DNA of 64,000 nt from SZUA-365 sp034002405 (GTDB taxonomy: Bacteria > Bacteroidota > Ignavibacteria > SZUA-365). The stretch is taken from positions 65,993 to 129,992 of the forward strand of contig JAVFAS010000003.1 in the NCBI GenBank assembly GCA_034002405.1, written 5' to 3'. Numbering within the stretch: the stretch's first letter is position 1; the number at the start of each line of letters is the position of its first letter. The translations under genes and the position numbers were made by a program. The notes under the pieces are model-generated. The model ran no database searches and was not told where the DNA came from. It saw only the letters and a list, made by a program, of their open reading frames with translations. This document shows positions 16,987-25,820 of the stretch, one piece after another.

Positions 16987-17820
16987 CTAAATGGTCGAAT
17001 CGATGGATGCGTTGGAATTCGTGTCGCGAAGCGGAGCGTCGCTGTCCTCAGCCTCGTCCTCGCCCTTGTCGCGCGCACGCGTGCGTCCCTGCCGCGAGAT
17101 CCGCGGCGCGGCATGCCGCACCCGGCGTCCCATGGAAAACAGCGGACCGCTGACGATCAGCACGAGCAGCACGGGAAAGGCCAAGGTGCCGGCCGAAATA
17201 ATGGCGATGAGCGCCGCCGCGGTGAACAGCAACATTTTCACGGGCTGCTCGCGGAAGGCACGGACGGAAATTTTCGGGACAACCGGATACGGAATGGTGG
17301 ATATCATCAATGCGCCGCAGCCGGCGGCCGTCGCCATCAGCCCATACTGCAACGATTCTTGCGCCTGAATGGCATCGACGCCGAAAAACAGGATGTAGGA
17401 CACGATGGTCAGCGCCGAAAGTGGAATCGGCATGCCGGTGAAATGATCCTTGGAGAATCCCACCAGTTGCACGTTGAAGCGCGCAAGCCGCAAGGCGCCC
17501 ATGATCAATGGTGCGGCGGAAACGAGGATGCCCACCGTGCCATGAGCACTCAACGCAAGTGCGTAGAGCAGAAAGGATGGAGCGACGCCGAAGCCGACCA
17601 CATCGGCAAGCGAATCGAGTTCGACCCCGAATTCACTGGCCGAGTTTGTCAGTCGCGCCATCAATCCGTCCAGCGAATCACAGACCGCCGAGAGGACGAT
17701 ATACCACAAGGCCGGCTCGAACTGCTCCTGCGAAGCGGCCATGATGCTCAACAGCCCGAAGTAGATGTTCAGGACGGTGAACAGGTTGGGAACAATCGAC
17801 CGGCTGAGACGGATTCGCAC
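16987..17820 (-). CDS. pssA: CDP-diacylglycerol-serine O-phosphatidyltransferase
   Basis: A 277-residue membrane enzyme of the CDP-alcohol phosphatidyltransferase family. The full motif D-x2-D-G-x2-A-R-x8-G-x3-D-x3-D is at residues 48-73 (CDSLDGLMAR through GVELDSLAD). Six or more membrane helices surround it, and the C-terminus is charged and low in complexity. It makes phosphatidylserine from CDP-diacylglycerol and serine. The gene lies 30 bases after psd, which decarboxylates the product to phosphatidylethanolamine, and this pairing settles the serine specificity. The start is GTG at 17820. Confidence 0.95.
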   Translation of the reverse strand: MRIRLSRSIVPNLFTVLNIYFGLLSIMAASQEQFEPALWYIVLSAVCDSLDGLMARLTNSASEFGVELDSLADVVGFGVAPSFLLYALALSAHGTVGILVSAAPLIMGALRLARFNVQLVGFSKDHFTGMPIPLSALTIVSYILFFGVDAIQAQESLQYGLMATAAGCGALMISTIPYPVVPKISVRAFREQPVKMLLFTAAALIAIISAGTLAFPVLLVLIVSGPLFSMGRRVRHAAPRISRQGRTRARDKGEDEAEDSDAPLRDTNSNASIDSTI

Positions 17821-17850
17821 GGGTCTACCGCTTCGTTGGACGGATCTGAA

Positions 17851-18516
17851 TCATTGTTGCGAGATCTCCTTTTTCACCACGGCGAGCACGGTTTCACCCG
17901 CCACCACATGCTGATCCATCTTCACCAGCACTTCCGCATCCAGCGGCATGAGGACATCAACCCTCGAACCGAATTTGATCATGCCGAAGCGTTCCCCCAC
18001 GGTCGCGCTGTCGCCCACCGAGACTGGTGCGACGATGCGCCGCGCGACGAAGCCCGCGATCTGCTTGAAGAGCACTTTCCATTCGCCGGTATTGACACCG
18101 ATATGCGTGCGTTCATTGAGCTCGGACGACTTGTCCTCGAACGCCGCGATGAATTTCCCCTCGATATGCCGGAAAAATTCCACGCGTCCGCTCACCGGCC
18201 AGCGGTTCACATGCACATTCAATGGCGACATGAATATGCAGACCTGCATGGCTTTCCCACCGAGATAATCGGGTTCCTCGATCTCACCGATGGCCACGAC
18301 CTTCCCATCCGCGGGCGAAATAACGCCCCCGTCCACGACCGGCGTCGTGCGGTCGGGATCGCGGAAAAAATTCATCGTGAAAATGAATGCAATCGCCCCT
18401 ACCCCGATCAGCAGGATGCGGACCGGCACATTCGATGTAAACACACCGATCAGAATCACCGCGACCGCGATGATCAGGATGGGAATCGCAACGTCAAGGC
18501 CGTATTTCGTCAGCAT
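17851..18516 (-). CDS. psd: Phosphatidylserine decarboxylase (short, PsdA-like form)
   Basis: A 221-residue proenzyme. The self-cleavage site that creates the pyruvoyl group is Gly183-Ser184 in MIKFGSRVDV; the FGS form replaces the LGST of E. coli, as is usual in the short family. A hydrophobic N-terminal pair of helices (residues 10-50) anchors it in the membrane. FMSPLNVHVNR at 95-105 is the conserved His motif. It yields phosphatidylethanolamine. The frame is open up to 18603, but a good promoter -7 box (18561-18568) lies inside that extension, so ATG 18516 is chosen. It is the first gene of a minus-strand run psd-pssA-purS-purQ-tatA. Confidence 0.93.
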   Translation of the reverse strand: MLTKYGLDVAIPILIIAVAVILIGVFTSNVPVRILLIGVGAIAFIFTMNFFRDPDRTTPVVDGGVISPADGKVVAIGEIEEPDYLGGKAMQVCIFMSPLNVHVNRWPVSGRVEFFRHIEGKFIAAFEDKSSELNERTHIGVNTGEWKVLFKQIAGFVARRIVAPVSVGDSATVGERFGMIKFGSRVDVLMPLDAEVLVKMDQHVVAGETVLAVVKKEISQQ

Positions 18517-18560
18517 GGGCGTATGATTGGTGAAATCCGCATACAACTCTGTCGCATCAT

Positions 18561-18590
18561 GTAAGATATTGAATTCGTATCTCGATTCAT
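18561..18590 (-). promoter_or_regulatory. Promoter of the psd-pssA-purS-purQ-tatA run
   Basis: On the minus strand ATG (18588-18590, at the TTG position) is followed after 19 bases by TATCTTAC (18561-18568). The leader to psd would be about 40 bases. It borders repeat array C. Confidence 0.45.
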
Positions 18591-18592
18591 AG

Positions 18593-18672
18593 CACCCCTT
18601 CACCCCTTCACCCCTTCACCCCTTCACCCCTTCACCCCTTCACCCCTTCACCCTTTCACCCTTTCACATTTC
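18593..18672. repeat. 8-base-period repeat array C (CACCCCTT type)
   Basis: Ten octamers in exact register: seven CACCCCTT, two CACCCTTT and one CACATTTC, 80 bp in all. The sequence is the reverse complement of the units in array B at 8072-8111. It lies between the divergent psd and methyltransferase-like genes and directly between their promoters. Confidence 0.92.
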
Positions 18673-18677
18673 CCAAG

Positions 18678-18708
18678 TTGTTTTTCCCCCCATTCCGCCC
18701 TAATTTTG
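18678..18708 (+). promoter_or_regulatory. Promoter of the isoprenylcysteine methyltransferase-like gene
   Basis: TTG (18678-18680), exactly 20 bases, then TAATTTTG (18701-18708), a perfect Bacteroidota TAnnTTTG -7 box. The leader to the TTG start at 18750 would be about 35 bases. Confidence 0.6.
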
Positions 18709-18749
18709 AAGTTTGCCAGCGTAACGCCCCCCAGAGACAAGGACCCCCA

Positions 18750-19319
18750 TTGACCCTGAGCCAATTCCTCTTCCGCAACCGCAGCTACACTCCCCTGCCA
18801 TTTCTCGTCGTGATGTTGGTGTTCGCGCAACCAACACTGACGAGTCTTCTCGTCGGGTTCGTGATCGCGGCGCTGGGTGAGTTTCTCCGCGCCGCGGGCG
18901 TCTTTTTTGTCGGCAGCGAGACGCGGGTGACCGGGTCGGTCGGCGCAAGCCGGCTGGTGACCTCCGGACCCTTCGCCTACACGCGCAATCCGCTCTATGT
19001 CGGAAATATTCTCATCTACACCGGGATCGGTGTCATGTCTCTGGCTCTGTTTCCCTGGCTGCAGCTCGTCGCGCTCGGCTGGTTTTTGTTCCAGTACACG
19101 CTGATCGTTCGTGAGGAAGAGCGATTCCTGAGGGAGAAGTTCGGCCAGGAGTATGCGGACTACTGCGCGCGCGTGCCGCGTTTCCTGTTTCGCCTCACGC
19201 CCTATGCGTCCTGGCATCCGGTCACATTGGACTGGAAGGCCGGCTGGCACTCCGAGGCCCGCACGTTGCAGGCTTTCGGCATCGTCACGCTCATCCTTGT
19301 GATCATCTGGCTCGCATGA
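18750..19319 (+). CDS. Isoprenylcysteine carboxyl methyltransferase (ICMT)-family membrane protein
   Basis: A 189-residue membrane protein with several helices. The ICMT/PEMT signature is present: LVTSGPFAYTRNPLYVGNIL, then EEERFLREKFGQEYADYC and a VPRFLF segment. The family methylates prenylated cysteine in eukaryotes; bacterial members probably methylate lipids or small molecules, and the substrate here is unknown. The TTG start at 18750 has AAGGA 6 bases upstream and follows a perfect promoter; an ATG at 18678 lies within that promoter and is rejected. lpxB follows 70 bases later in the same direction. Confidence 0.83.
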   Translation: MTLSQFLFRNRSYTPLPFLVVMLVFAQPTLTSLLVGFVIAALGEFLRAAGVFFVGSETRVTGSVGASRLVTSGPFAYTRNPLYVGNILIYTGIGVMSLALFPWLQLVALGWFLFQYTLIVREEERFLREKFGQEYADYCARVPRFLFRLTPYASWHPVTLDWKAGWHSEARTLQAFGIVTLILVIIWLA

Positions 19320-19389
19320 ATCCCGCCCCGCCGCTTCCCGTCGCGGCGGGGACGATACCGCAACCGTTTTTCAGACACGCATACCATCG

Positions 19390-20526
19390 ATGGCAGGCAA
19401 ACCGCCGCTGATCATGATCATCGCGGGAGAGGCCTCCGGCGATCTTTACGGCGCCCGGCTGATGCGGGCGTTCCGGACCCTCCAGCCCGATGCCCGGTTC
19501 TTCGGCATCGGGGGCGACCTCATGCGCGCCGAGGGCGCGGCGTTGCTCTTCGACACGCGCCAAACCGCGATCATGGGTTTCGTGGAAGTGGTCCGGCATT
19601 ATCCGTTCCTCCGCGAAATGTTCGCCACCTGCGAACGCGCCTATGCCGACCGCGCACCCGATGCCGTCGTCCTTATCGACTACCCAGGGTTTAATCTCCG
19701 TTTTGCCGCGAAAGTGAAAGCGGCCGGAGGACGCGTACTGTACTACATCAGTCCGCAAGTCTGGGCCTGGGGAAAGAACCGTGCGCGGAAGATGCGCGGG
19801 TTGGTGGACCATCTCGCCTGCGTGTTCCCGTTCGAGGAAGCCCTGTTCAACACCATCGGCGTGCCCACGACGTTTGTCGGACACCCGCTCGCGGAGATTC
19901 TCGAGCATCACGACCGCCGGGCGTTTCTGTCCCCGCTGGGGATACCCGACGACCAGCCCGTGCTCGGTCTTTTTCCCGGATCGCGCGCGCAGGAAATCCA
20001 CCGTCTCCTCCCCACGATGATCGCGGGTGCCACGCGACTGCGCGCACGCACCGGCTGCGCGGTGGCGATCGGTGCCGCCCGTGTGCCGGACGAGATCTAC
20101 GCCCCCGCCCTGCGCGGTGTCGACGACATTCACCTCGTCCGTGGCGCGACGCATGCACTCATGGAGCACAGCCACGCCGCGATCGTGGCGTCAGGCACCG
20201 CGACGGTGGAAACCGCCTGGTACACCACACCGATGGTGGTGGTCTACCGCGCTTCCTGGCTCAATTACCAGATCGGACGACGGCTGGTGAATGTGGATAA
20301 TATCGGGATGGTCAATATTCTCGCCGGTCGGCGCATCGTGCCTGAACTGCTGCAGGATGAGATGCGGCCGGATTATATCGAGGAGTTCATCCTGCCGTTT
20401 TTCACCAACCCGCGCGTGCGTGAAACAACGATCGCGCAGCTGCGCCAGGTGCGCGACATGCTGGGGGGACCCGGCGCCTCGCAACGCACCGCGGAGATTC
20501 TGGATCGTATTATCGGGAATTCCTGA
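19390..20526 (+). CDS. lpxB: Lipid-A-disaccharide synthase
   Basis: A 378-residue GT19 enzyme. IIAGEASGDLYGARLMRA at the N-terminus, FFGIGGDLM near residue 37, IDYPGFNLRFA near 97, YYISPQVWAWGKNR near 117 and FPFEEALF near 145 are all LpxB hallmarks. TATVETAWYTTPMVVVYR marks the C-terminal donor-binding half. It joins UDP-2,3-diacylglucosamine and lipid X at the inner membrane to form the lipid A disaccharide, which shows that the organism makes lipid A and so has an outer membrane. No other lpx gene is next to it. It is convergent with fmt, 52 bases away. Confidence 0.97.
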   Translation: MAGKPPLIMIIAGEASGDLYGARLMRAFRTLQPDARFFGIGGDLMRAEGAALLFDTRQTAIMGFVEVVRHYPFLREMFATCERAYADRAPDAVVLIDYPGFNLRFAAKVKAAGGRVLYYISPQVWAWGKNRARKMRGLVDHLACVFPFEEALFNTIGVPTTFVGHPLAEILEHHDRRAFLSPLGIPDDQPVLGLFPGSRAQEIHRLLPTMIAGATRLRARTGCAVAIGAARVPDEIYAPALRGVDDIHLVRGATHALMEHSHAAIVASGTATVETAWYTTPMVVVYRASWLNYQIGRRLVNVDNIGMVNILAGRRIVPELLQDEMRPDYIEEFILPFFTNPRVRETTIAQLRQVRDMLGGPGASQRTAEILDRIIGNS

Positions 20527-20578
20527 TCCCGCGCGCCGCCGTCGGGGGCGGCATGCCGCGGAGCGCGGACCCGGCGGC

Positions 20579-21514
20579 TTACCCTTCGGGATTCGTGAAC
20601 AGGTCCGTGGGACCGATGCGATGACCGCGAAGGTACTCCTCGGCGGTCATTTCCTTGCGTCCCGCGGGTTTGACCAGACAAACCACGAGACTCCCACGTC
20701 CGCACTGCACGCAAAGCTCGGGTTCGAGGGTAATGAAGCTCCCGGGGGTGCCGGTCGATTCCTCCTCGCTGACGAACGTCTCGAGAATCTTCATTTCCTT
20801 CCCGTGCAGCATGCTCCATGCGGCGGGAGCGGGACTCAGTCCGCGAATATGATTGTGCACCTCGCGCGCGGACTTTTCCCACGGAATGCGGCAGGTATCG
20901 CGAAAGATTTTCGGCGCGGAGGTCGCAAGCGTATCGTCCTGCGGCCGCGGCACGAGGTCGCCGCGCTCGATGCCCTGGACCGTGCGCAGCACCACATCGG
21001 CACCGAGCTCGGCGAGCATGTCGTGCAATTCACCGGCGTTCATGTCGTCGTCGAGCGGGACGCGCTCCTGCAGGAGTATCCCGCCCGTGTCGACCGTCGG
21101 CCGCAGAAGGAACGTCGTCACCCCGCTCTCCTCCTCGCCGCGCATGAGCGCCCAATTGATCGGAGCCGCGCCACGATATCGCGGCAGCAACGAGGCGTGG
21201 AGATTGAAGCTCCCGAGGCGGGGAATCGTGAAGACCGTCTCGGGAAGGATGCGGAAGGCGACGATCACGAACAGATCCGCCGCGCACGCGCGCAGACGAT
21301 CGGCGAACGCAGGGTCGTGCAGATCATCGGCCTCGATCACGTCATACCCCAACTCCAGGGCCGCCGTCTTCACCGGTGTGGCACTCGTCTGCTGTCCCCT
21401 TCCGCGCTTGCGGTCGGGCGCGGTGACCACGGCCGCGATCGTGTAGCCGGCTTCATGCAGCGCACGCAGCGAAGGCACGGCGAAATCGGGTGTTCCCATG
21501 AATACCAGTCGCAT
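20579..21514 (-). CDS. fmt: Methionyl-tRNA formyltransferase
   Basis: A 311-residue enzyme that formylates Met on the initiator tRNA using 10-formyl-THF. The catalytic set is present: Asn104 and His106 in SFNLHASLLPRYRGAAPI and Asp142 in TVDTGGILLQ. The C-terminal OB-fold domain binds the tRNA acceptor. It follows def by 72 bases in the same direction, a widespread pairing because deformylase removes the formyl group later. The initiator tRNA gene itself is about 4 kb away at 25713. Confidence 0.97.
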   Translation of the reverse strand: MRLVFMGTPDFAVPSLRALHEAGYTIAAVVTAPDRKRGRGQQTSATPVKTAALELGYDVIEADDLHDPAFADRLRACAADLFVIVAFRILPETVFTIPRLGSFNLHASLLPRYRGAAPINWALMRGEEESGVTTFLLRPTVDTGGILLQERVPLDDDMNAGELHDMLAELGADVVLRTVQGIERGDLVPRPQDDTLATSAPKIFRDTCRIPWEKSAREVHNHIRGLSPAPAAWSMLHGKEMKILETFVSEEESTGTPGSFITLEPELCVQCGRGSLVVCLVKPAGRKEMTAEEYLRGHRIGPTDLFTNPEG

Positions 21515-21586
21515 CTCAGTACTTCCCTTTTTTACGGACTTTCATATCTTTATCTAACTTTTTCCGTCGCATGCCTCCCGCGGCAA

Positions 21587-22147
21587 TCACCCGGCAAGTT
21601 CGACGTTCTTCGCCATCACGTAATCCGCGTCACTCTCGCCGGCGCGGATTCTCTTCAGGACGGGCATCACGAGACGCTTGCGAAGGCCTTTCAGATGGTC
21701 GGTGAAAAACACCCCGTGCAGGTGATCGTATTCATGTTGGATGACGCGTGCGAGAAAATCATCCACTTCCATCTCCCGCGGCTCGAAATTCGCGTCGCGG
21801 TAGCGGATATGCAGTTTCTCGGGACGGACAATGTCCTCCCGCACATCCGGCACGCTCAGGCAGCCCTCCTCGTACTCCACATCATCGCCGTAGAACTCGG
21901 AGATTTCCGGATTGATGAAGATCAGGGGTTTACTGTCCTCATACCCCTCGACGGGACGCACGTCAATCACGAACAGCGAATGTCCCAGCCCGACCTGATT
22001 CGCCGCGAGTCCAATCCCGTTCGCGCGATCCATGGTTTCGAACATGTCGATGATCAGCTGTGTCAGTTCGGGACCGGGACCGACGATTTCGCGCGTTTCC
22101 TCGCGCAGCACTTTTGCGTCATACGGATAAATCGGAAGAATCGCCAT
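21587..22147 (-). CDS. def: Peptide deformylase
   Basis: A 186-residue metalloenzyme. Motif 1 is NGIGLAANQVG (43-53), motif 2 EEGCLS with metal ligand Cys96, and motif 3 QHEYDHLHG with His138, Glu139 and His142. It removes the formyl group from nascent proteins. The start ATG at 22147 has AGGT-rich sequence upstream, and a perfect -7 box TATCTTTG lies about 115 bases further up. def and fmt are probably one unit. Confidence 0.97.
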   Translation of the reverse strand: MAILPIYPYDAKVLREETREIVGPGPELTQLIIDMFETMDRANGIGLAANQVGLGHSLFVIDVRPVEGYEDSKPLIFINPEISEFYGDDVEYEEGCLSVPDVREDIVRPEKLHIRYRDANFEPREMEVDDFLARVIQHEYDHLHGVFFTDHLKGLRKRLVMPVLKRIRAGESDADYVMAKNVELAG

Positions 22148-22261
22148 GGTTTTTACCTCGATGAAATCGGATCATTTGTGTCCCATTCCGCGAATGCCGA
22201 TGTTGCGCACATGCATGCAACAACGATGGACGCGACGCCCGTTTGGCGCGCGTGACACCCA

Positions 22262-22293
22262 CAAAGATAACCTTCAAACAATTGCGGACACAA
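22262..22293 (-). promoter_or_regulatory. Promoter of def-fmt
   Basis: On the minus strand TTG (22291-22293), 21 bases, then TATCTTTG (22262-22269), a perfect TAnnTTTG box. A short inverted repeat TGTTGC-N10-GCAACA (22201-22222) lies between it and the def start. Confidence 0.5.
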
Positions 22294-22298
22294 CGGGT

Positions 22299-23090
22299 AT
22301 GGAACTTGAACTGACGGGAAAACGGGCCTTCGTGGCCGGATCGAGCGACGGCATCGGACGCGCCGTGGCGGAGGGACTCGCCGCCGAGGGTGCGCAGCTC
22401 ATGCTCTGCGCGCGCACCGAAGCCAAATTGGAAGCCACGGCGCAGACACTGCGAAAACACGGCGCGGCGCGCGTGGAATTCATCGCGGCGGATCTCGATC
22501 GTTCCGCCGAAATCCAGCGCGTGCTCGACCGGACGCTCGACGCGTTCGGAGGCATGGACATTCTCGTCACCAACAACGGCGGTCCGAATCCCGGTGATTT
22601 CCTTTCGATGACCGACGAGGACTGGCTGGGCGGATACAAGCGCACGCTGATGAGCGGTATCCGTCTGATCCGCGGCTTCCTGCCCGGAATGATCGAACGC
22701 ACATGGGGCCGGGTGATCAACATCACGAGCATTTCGGTCAAACAGCCCGTGCCGCGCCTTCTGCTGTCGAATACGTTCCGTGCCGGTGTGACCGGAATGG
22801 CGAAAACACTGTCCGACGAGGTGTCGAAACACGGAGTGACGGTCAACAACATCGCGCCGGGGTACATCGCCACCGCGCGGCAAGCGCAACTTTTCACCGA
22901 CCGCGCGGCCGCGGGAGGCACGACGGTCGATCGTATCCGTGACCAGCTCACGGCCAACATTCCGATGGGACGCATCGGAACGCCGGACGAAATCGCCCAT
23001 CTCGCGGTATTTCTTGCCAGCGCGCGCTCGTCCTACATCACCGGCACGACCATTCAAGTCGATGGCGGCCTGTTCCGTGGTTTGATGTAA
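22299..23090 (+). CDS. SDR-family protein with Tyr and Lys of the active site replaced
   Basis: A 263-residue short-chain dehydrogenase/reductase fold. The cofactor loop is AGSSDGIG (13-20), the NNAG-like motif reads NNGG (92-95), and catalytic Ser144 is kept in NITSIS. At the position of Tyr (13 residues after Ser144) there is Ser157, and four further on Arg161 replaces Lys, within LLLSNTFRAG. NNIAPGYIAT and YITGTTIQVDGG are typical SDR C-terminal blocks. Related SDRs with an LSN-type sequence here do occur in databases as far as I recall, so this may be a subfamily with different chemistry rather than a dead enzyme. ATG 22299 is chosen over longer frames because it begins the usual MELELTGKRA. 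It ends 4 bases before the convergent receptor gene. Confidence 0.88.
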   Translation: MELELTGKRAFVAGSSDGIGRAVAEGLAAEGAQLMLCARTEAKLEATAQTLRKHGAARVEFIAADLDRSAEIQRVLDRTLDAFGGMDILVTNNGGPNPGDFLSMTDEDWLGGYKRTLMSGIRLIRGFLPGMIERTWGRVINITSISVKQPVPRLLLSNTFRAGVTGMAKTLSDEVSKHGVTVNNIAPGYIATARQAQLFTDRAAAGGTTVDRIRDQLTANIPMGRIGTPDEIAHLAVFLASARSSYITGTTIQVDGGLFRGLM

Positions 23091-23093
23091 GGA

Positions 23094-25547
23094 TCAGAAA
23101 TCATCGTCGCCCAATTCCTGTCCGCCACCGTTCCGTCCACGTTGGTCCTTTTCATTCATCGCGCGGTTGATGAACCAGCGAAGATTGAGCATGACCACGG
23201 GGGCATCTTGCAGCGAATATTGGTAGGATGAGAAATCCGGTCCGGTGAATGTCGACTCGCGTTCCGCCGTCCCGAGCACATCCGAAATATCGAGCGTGAC
23301 CGCCAGGCGGCGCTGGAACAGCTCCTGTCGCACCGCGAGACTCGTGACCGCGTAGCCTTCGACTCTTCCTTGCGCGGAAATCGACGGACTGTTATAGCTC
23401 GCGTTTACTTGCACCATCGTCCCCGGCATCAGTTTGAAGGTATTGTTGAAGCGAAGATTCCAGGTGAATCGCTGTTCGGCGAAATCCTGTCCGCCCAACG
23501 CGCCTTCGATCCGGTAGTCGAACAGGTTTCCGAGCAGGTAGACATCCCACACCTTCAACACGTCGAGATTCAGCATCAGCTCGACACCGGTCGAAAACTC
23601 CTGCCCGACGTTCTCCACCGTGCGGAGGGTGATATTGTCGCGATAGACACTTCGGACATGTTCGACCTTGTTGTTCGTGACACGGTGGTACGCTTCCGCC
23701 GAGAACAGCGCCGCGCCCAGGTTGGTCTGGAATCCGGCCTCCCAGGAATCGATATATTCAGGCTTGAGAGCCGGATTGCCGCGTCGCACGTTGTAGGCAT
23801 CCATCCAGGTTTCGAAAGGCTCGAGAAACCATCCACGCGAATGCTCGATGCGCCGGGTGTAACTGGCCATCACCTGCTGCATCGGCGCGAGGTTGTAGGA
23901 GGCGTGGAAGGTCGGGAAGAAATCCCATTGCAGAAAATCAAATTCCTCGCCACTGCTGGTGGTCACCGTGCGATCGGTGTGCTCCGCGCGCAGGCCTGCT
24001 TGCAGGCCGAACTTGCCATACATGGTCGACACCGTGGAGTACATTCCCTGCGTGAATCGTGCATACTGTGTGTTGCGGTCGAACGCTGGCAGCGGCACAT
24101 AGCTGGCGGTCGTCGGGTCGAATTCCGCGAGCGACGTGATATCGTCCGACTTCCCGTCGCGTCCTTCATACCCCGCGACAAACTTTGATTTTTCTCCCAG
24201 CGGAAGCGAGTAGTCGACCTTCAGTTCGATGCGTCGTCCGGGACCGTCCTCCGTGGAAATCCGTCCGCTGGTCACCGCCCCGGCGGTGGTGAGCAATTCG
24301 TCGATCGATGTCTCGTCCCCCTCCCGGCGACGGAAGGAAAGCTGGGTGACAAGTGCATGCTCGCCCGGTGCGAAATCATGCCGGTATTCGAGATCCGCCC
24401 CCATCCACGCGCCACTGCGTTCCGAATTCCCACGACTGATAGAGCGGGTGACCTCGGCGGTGCCGGGAAGCAGTTCGGAATAATCCATGCTCGCGCCATG
24501 ATCATGCCCGTAGTTCCCGAGTCGCATGCTCGCGGTGATTCGATCGTTCTTGCCCAGCGCGACATCCCCGCCCGTGCGAAGCGACCAGCCGCCGAACTGG
24601 CGGTGGGAGGCGCCGTCGGCCTCGATCGTGGTGGTGCCGGCGGGATTGAGGAAGGTACTGCGTTCCCGTTCAGTGCCGCCCATCGCGCGCTTCCGGTAGT
24701 CGGCACCGAAGTGGATCGACCAGCCCGGTTGCCGGACCGTGTACAGACCGTCGGTGTTGTACTTGTCATCCCACCCCGCCCCGAGATTCACCACCCCGCT
24801 GTTGCCGACGTTTCCATCTTTTTTCATGATCACATTGATAATGCCCGACATCCCTTCCGGATTGTACCGGGCGGAGGGATTGGTGATGATTTCGATGTTC
24901 TCGATCATGCTCGAGGGAATCTGTGCGAGCGCGTCGGATCCCTCGAGCGCGGAGGGGCGCCCGTCGATGAGCACGGTGAAGCTGCCGCTGCCGCGGAGGC
25001 GGACCGTCCCATCGAGGTCAACGGTAACCGACGGCACATTCTGCAGCACATCCACCGCGGTCCCCGACGTCGCGGTCAGCTGACGGTCGACATTGATCAC
25101 TTTCTTGTCCAGTTCGTACACCACCGGTGCGCGATCCGCCGCCACCTCCACCTCATCCATCTCGATCGGGGTGAGTGTCAGGCGGATATCTCCGAGATCG
25201 TTCACCCCGCCGTCACGGCGGATGTTGATATCATGGACATACGCATCCTCATATCCGATGAAATGAATCGCAAGGTAGTAGCGTCCGACGGGTACATTGC
25301 CCATGGCAAAGCGTCCCTGCGGATCCGACACCGTACCCTGCGCCATCGTGCTGTCACTCAGCCGGTGCAGGACGATATTGGCATACTCGATCGGCGCGCC
25401 GCGGTCGTCGACGATGCGCCCGGTGATGGTGACATCATTGAGCGCGCGCGCGTCCTGCGCGGCGACGGAGCCGGCACCGAGAAGAAGGAATACGAACATG
25501 AAGGGGAAAAACGCGGATCGGCGGGTGGGAAGGTTGGGACGAATCAT
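23094..25547 (-). CDS. TonB-dependent-receptor-like outer-membrane beta-barrel protein
   Basis: An 817-residue outer-membrane protein. Signal peptide (FFPFMFVFLLLGAGSVAAQ), then a carboxypeptidase-regulatory-like domain (ITGRIVDDRGAPIEYANIVLHRL, residues about 40-125), a TonB plug (VDVLQNVPSVTVDLDGTVRLRG, IINVIMKKDG) and an OMP_b-brl_3-type barrel that ends near YQYSLQDAPVVMLNLRWFINR. This class is common in Bacteroidota; ligands are rarely known. No SusD partner lies next to it, so glycan uptake of the Sus type is not supported. A TonB box is not obvious. It overlaps nothing but ends only 4 bases from the convergent SDR gene. Confidence 0.9.
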   Translation of the reverse strand: MIRPNLPTRRSAFFPFMFVFLLLGAGSVAAQDARALNDVTITGRIVDDRGAPIEYANIVLHRLSDSTMAQGTVSDPQGRFAMGNVPVGRYYLAIHFIGYEDAYVHDINIRRDGGVNDLGDIRLTLTPIEMDEVEVAADRAPVVYELDKKVINVDRQLTATSGTAVDVLQNVPSVTVDLDGTVRLRGSGSFTVLIDGRPSALEGSDALAQIPSSMIENIEIITNPSARYNPEGMSGIINVIMKKDGNVGNSGVVNLGAGWDDKYNTDGLYTVRQPGWSIHFGADYRKRAMGGTERERSTFLNPAGTTTIEADGASHRQFGGWSLRTGGDVALGKNDRITASMRLGNYGHDHGASMDYSELLPGTAEVTRSISRGNSERSGAWMGADLEYRHDFAPGEHALVTQLSFRRREGDETSIDELLTTAGAVTSGRISTEDGPGRRIELKVDYSLPLGEKSKFVAGYEGRDGKSDDITSLAEFDPTTASYVPLPAFDRNTQYARFTQGMYSTVSTMYGKFGLQAGLRAEHTDRTVTTSSGEEFDFLQWDFFPTFHASYNLAPMQQVMASYTRRIEHSRGWFLEPFETWMDAYNVRRGNPALKPEYIDSWEAGFQTNLGAALFSAEAYHRVTNNKVEHVRSVYRDNITLRTVENVGQEFSTGVELMLNLDVLKVWDVYLLGNLFDYRIEGALGGQDFAEQRFTWNLRFNNTFKLMPGTMVQVNASYNSPSISAQGRVEGYAVTSLAVRQELFQRRLAVTLDISDVLGTAERESTFTGPDFSSYQYSLQDAPVVMLNLRWFINRAMNEKDQRGRNGGGQELGDDDF

Positions 25548-25672
25548 GAGGCCTGCGAATTGGATAACAAACAGTCAATGCGTGAACAGAATCGATTCAC
25601 CTAAGACAAAACACGTCACCGGCGGGTTTAACTCCCGGCGAACCTGCAATCTGCCGATTTTTTTCGAAATCC

Positions 25673-25704
25673 TTTGCATCTCGTCCCGCTTCGCCGTATA
25701 TTGA
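25673..25704 (+). promoter_or_regulatory. Promoter of the initiator tRNA gene
   Basis: TTTG (25673-25676), exactly 20 bases, then TATATTGA (25697-25704). The expected transcription start is only a few bases before the tRNA 5' end at 25713. Confidence 0.6.
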
Positions 25705-25712
25705 AATTCCAC

Positions 25713-25785
<73 letters not shown>

Positions 25786-25790
25786 CAATC

Positions 25791-25820
25791 AAAAGGCAGA
25801 GTCACACGGCTCTGCCTTTT
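25791..25820 (+). terminator. Terminator of the tRNA-fMet gene
   Basis: Stem AAAAGGCAGAG (25791-25801) pairs perfectly with CTCTGCCTTTT (25810-25820) around an 8-base loop and ends in a T run. It starts 6 bases after the tRNA. Confidence 0.9.

Noticed and set aside
18593..18672. CRISPR array
   Set aside because: Units are 8 bases long without spacers, and no cas gene is in the window.
20535..20552. Terminator hairpin GCCGCC/GGCGGC between lpxB and fmt
   Set aside because: Only 6 bp in a very GC-rich stretch with no T run; not above chance.
22146..22298. Longer SDR start at 22146
   Set aside because: It would overlap the def start and cover the def promoter; the family begins at 22299.
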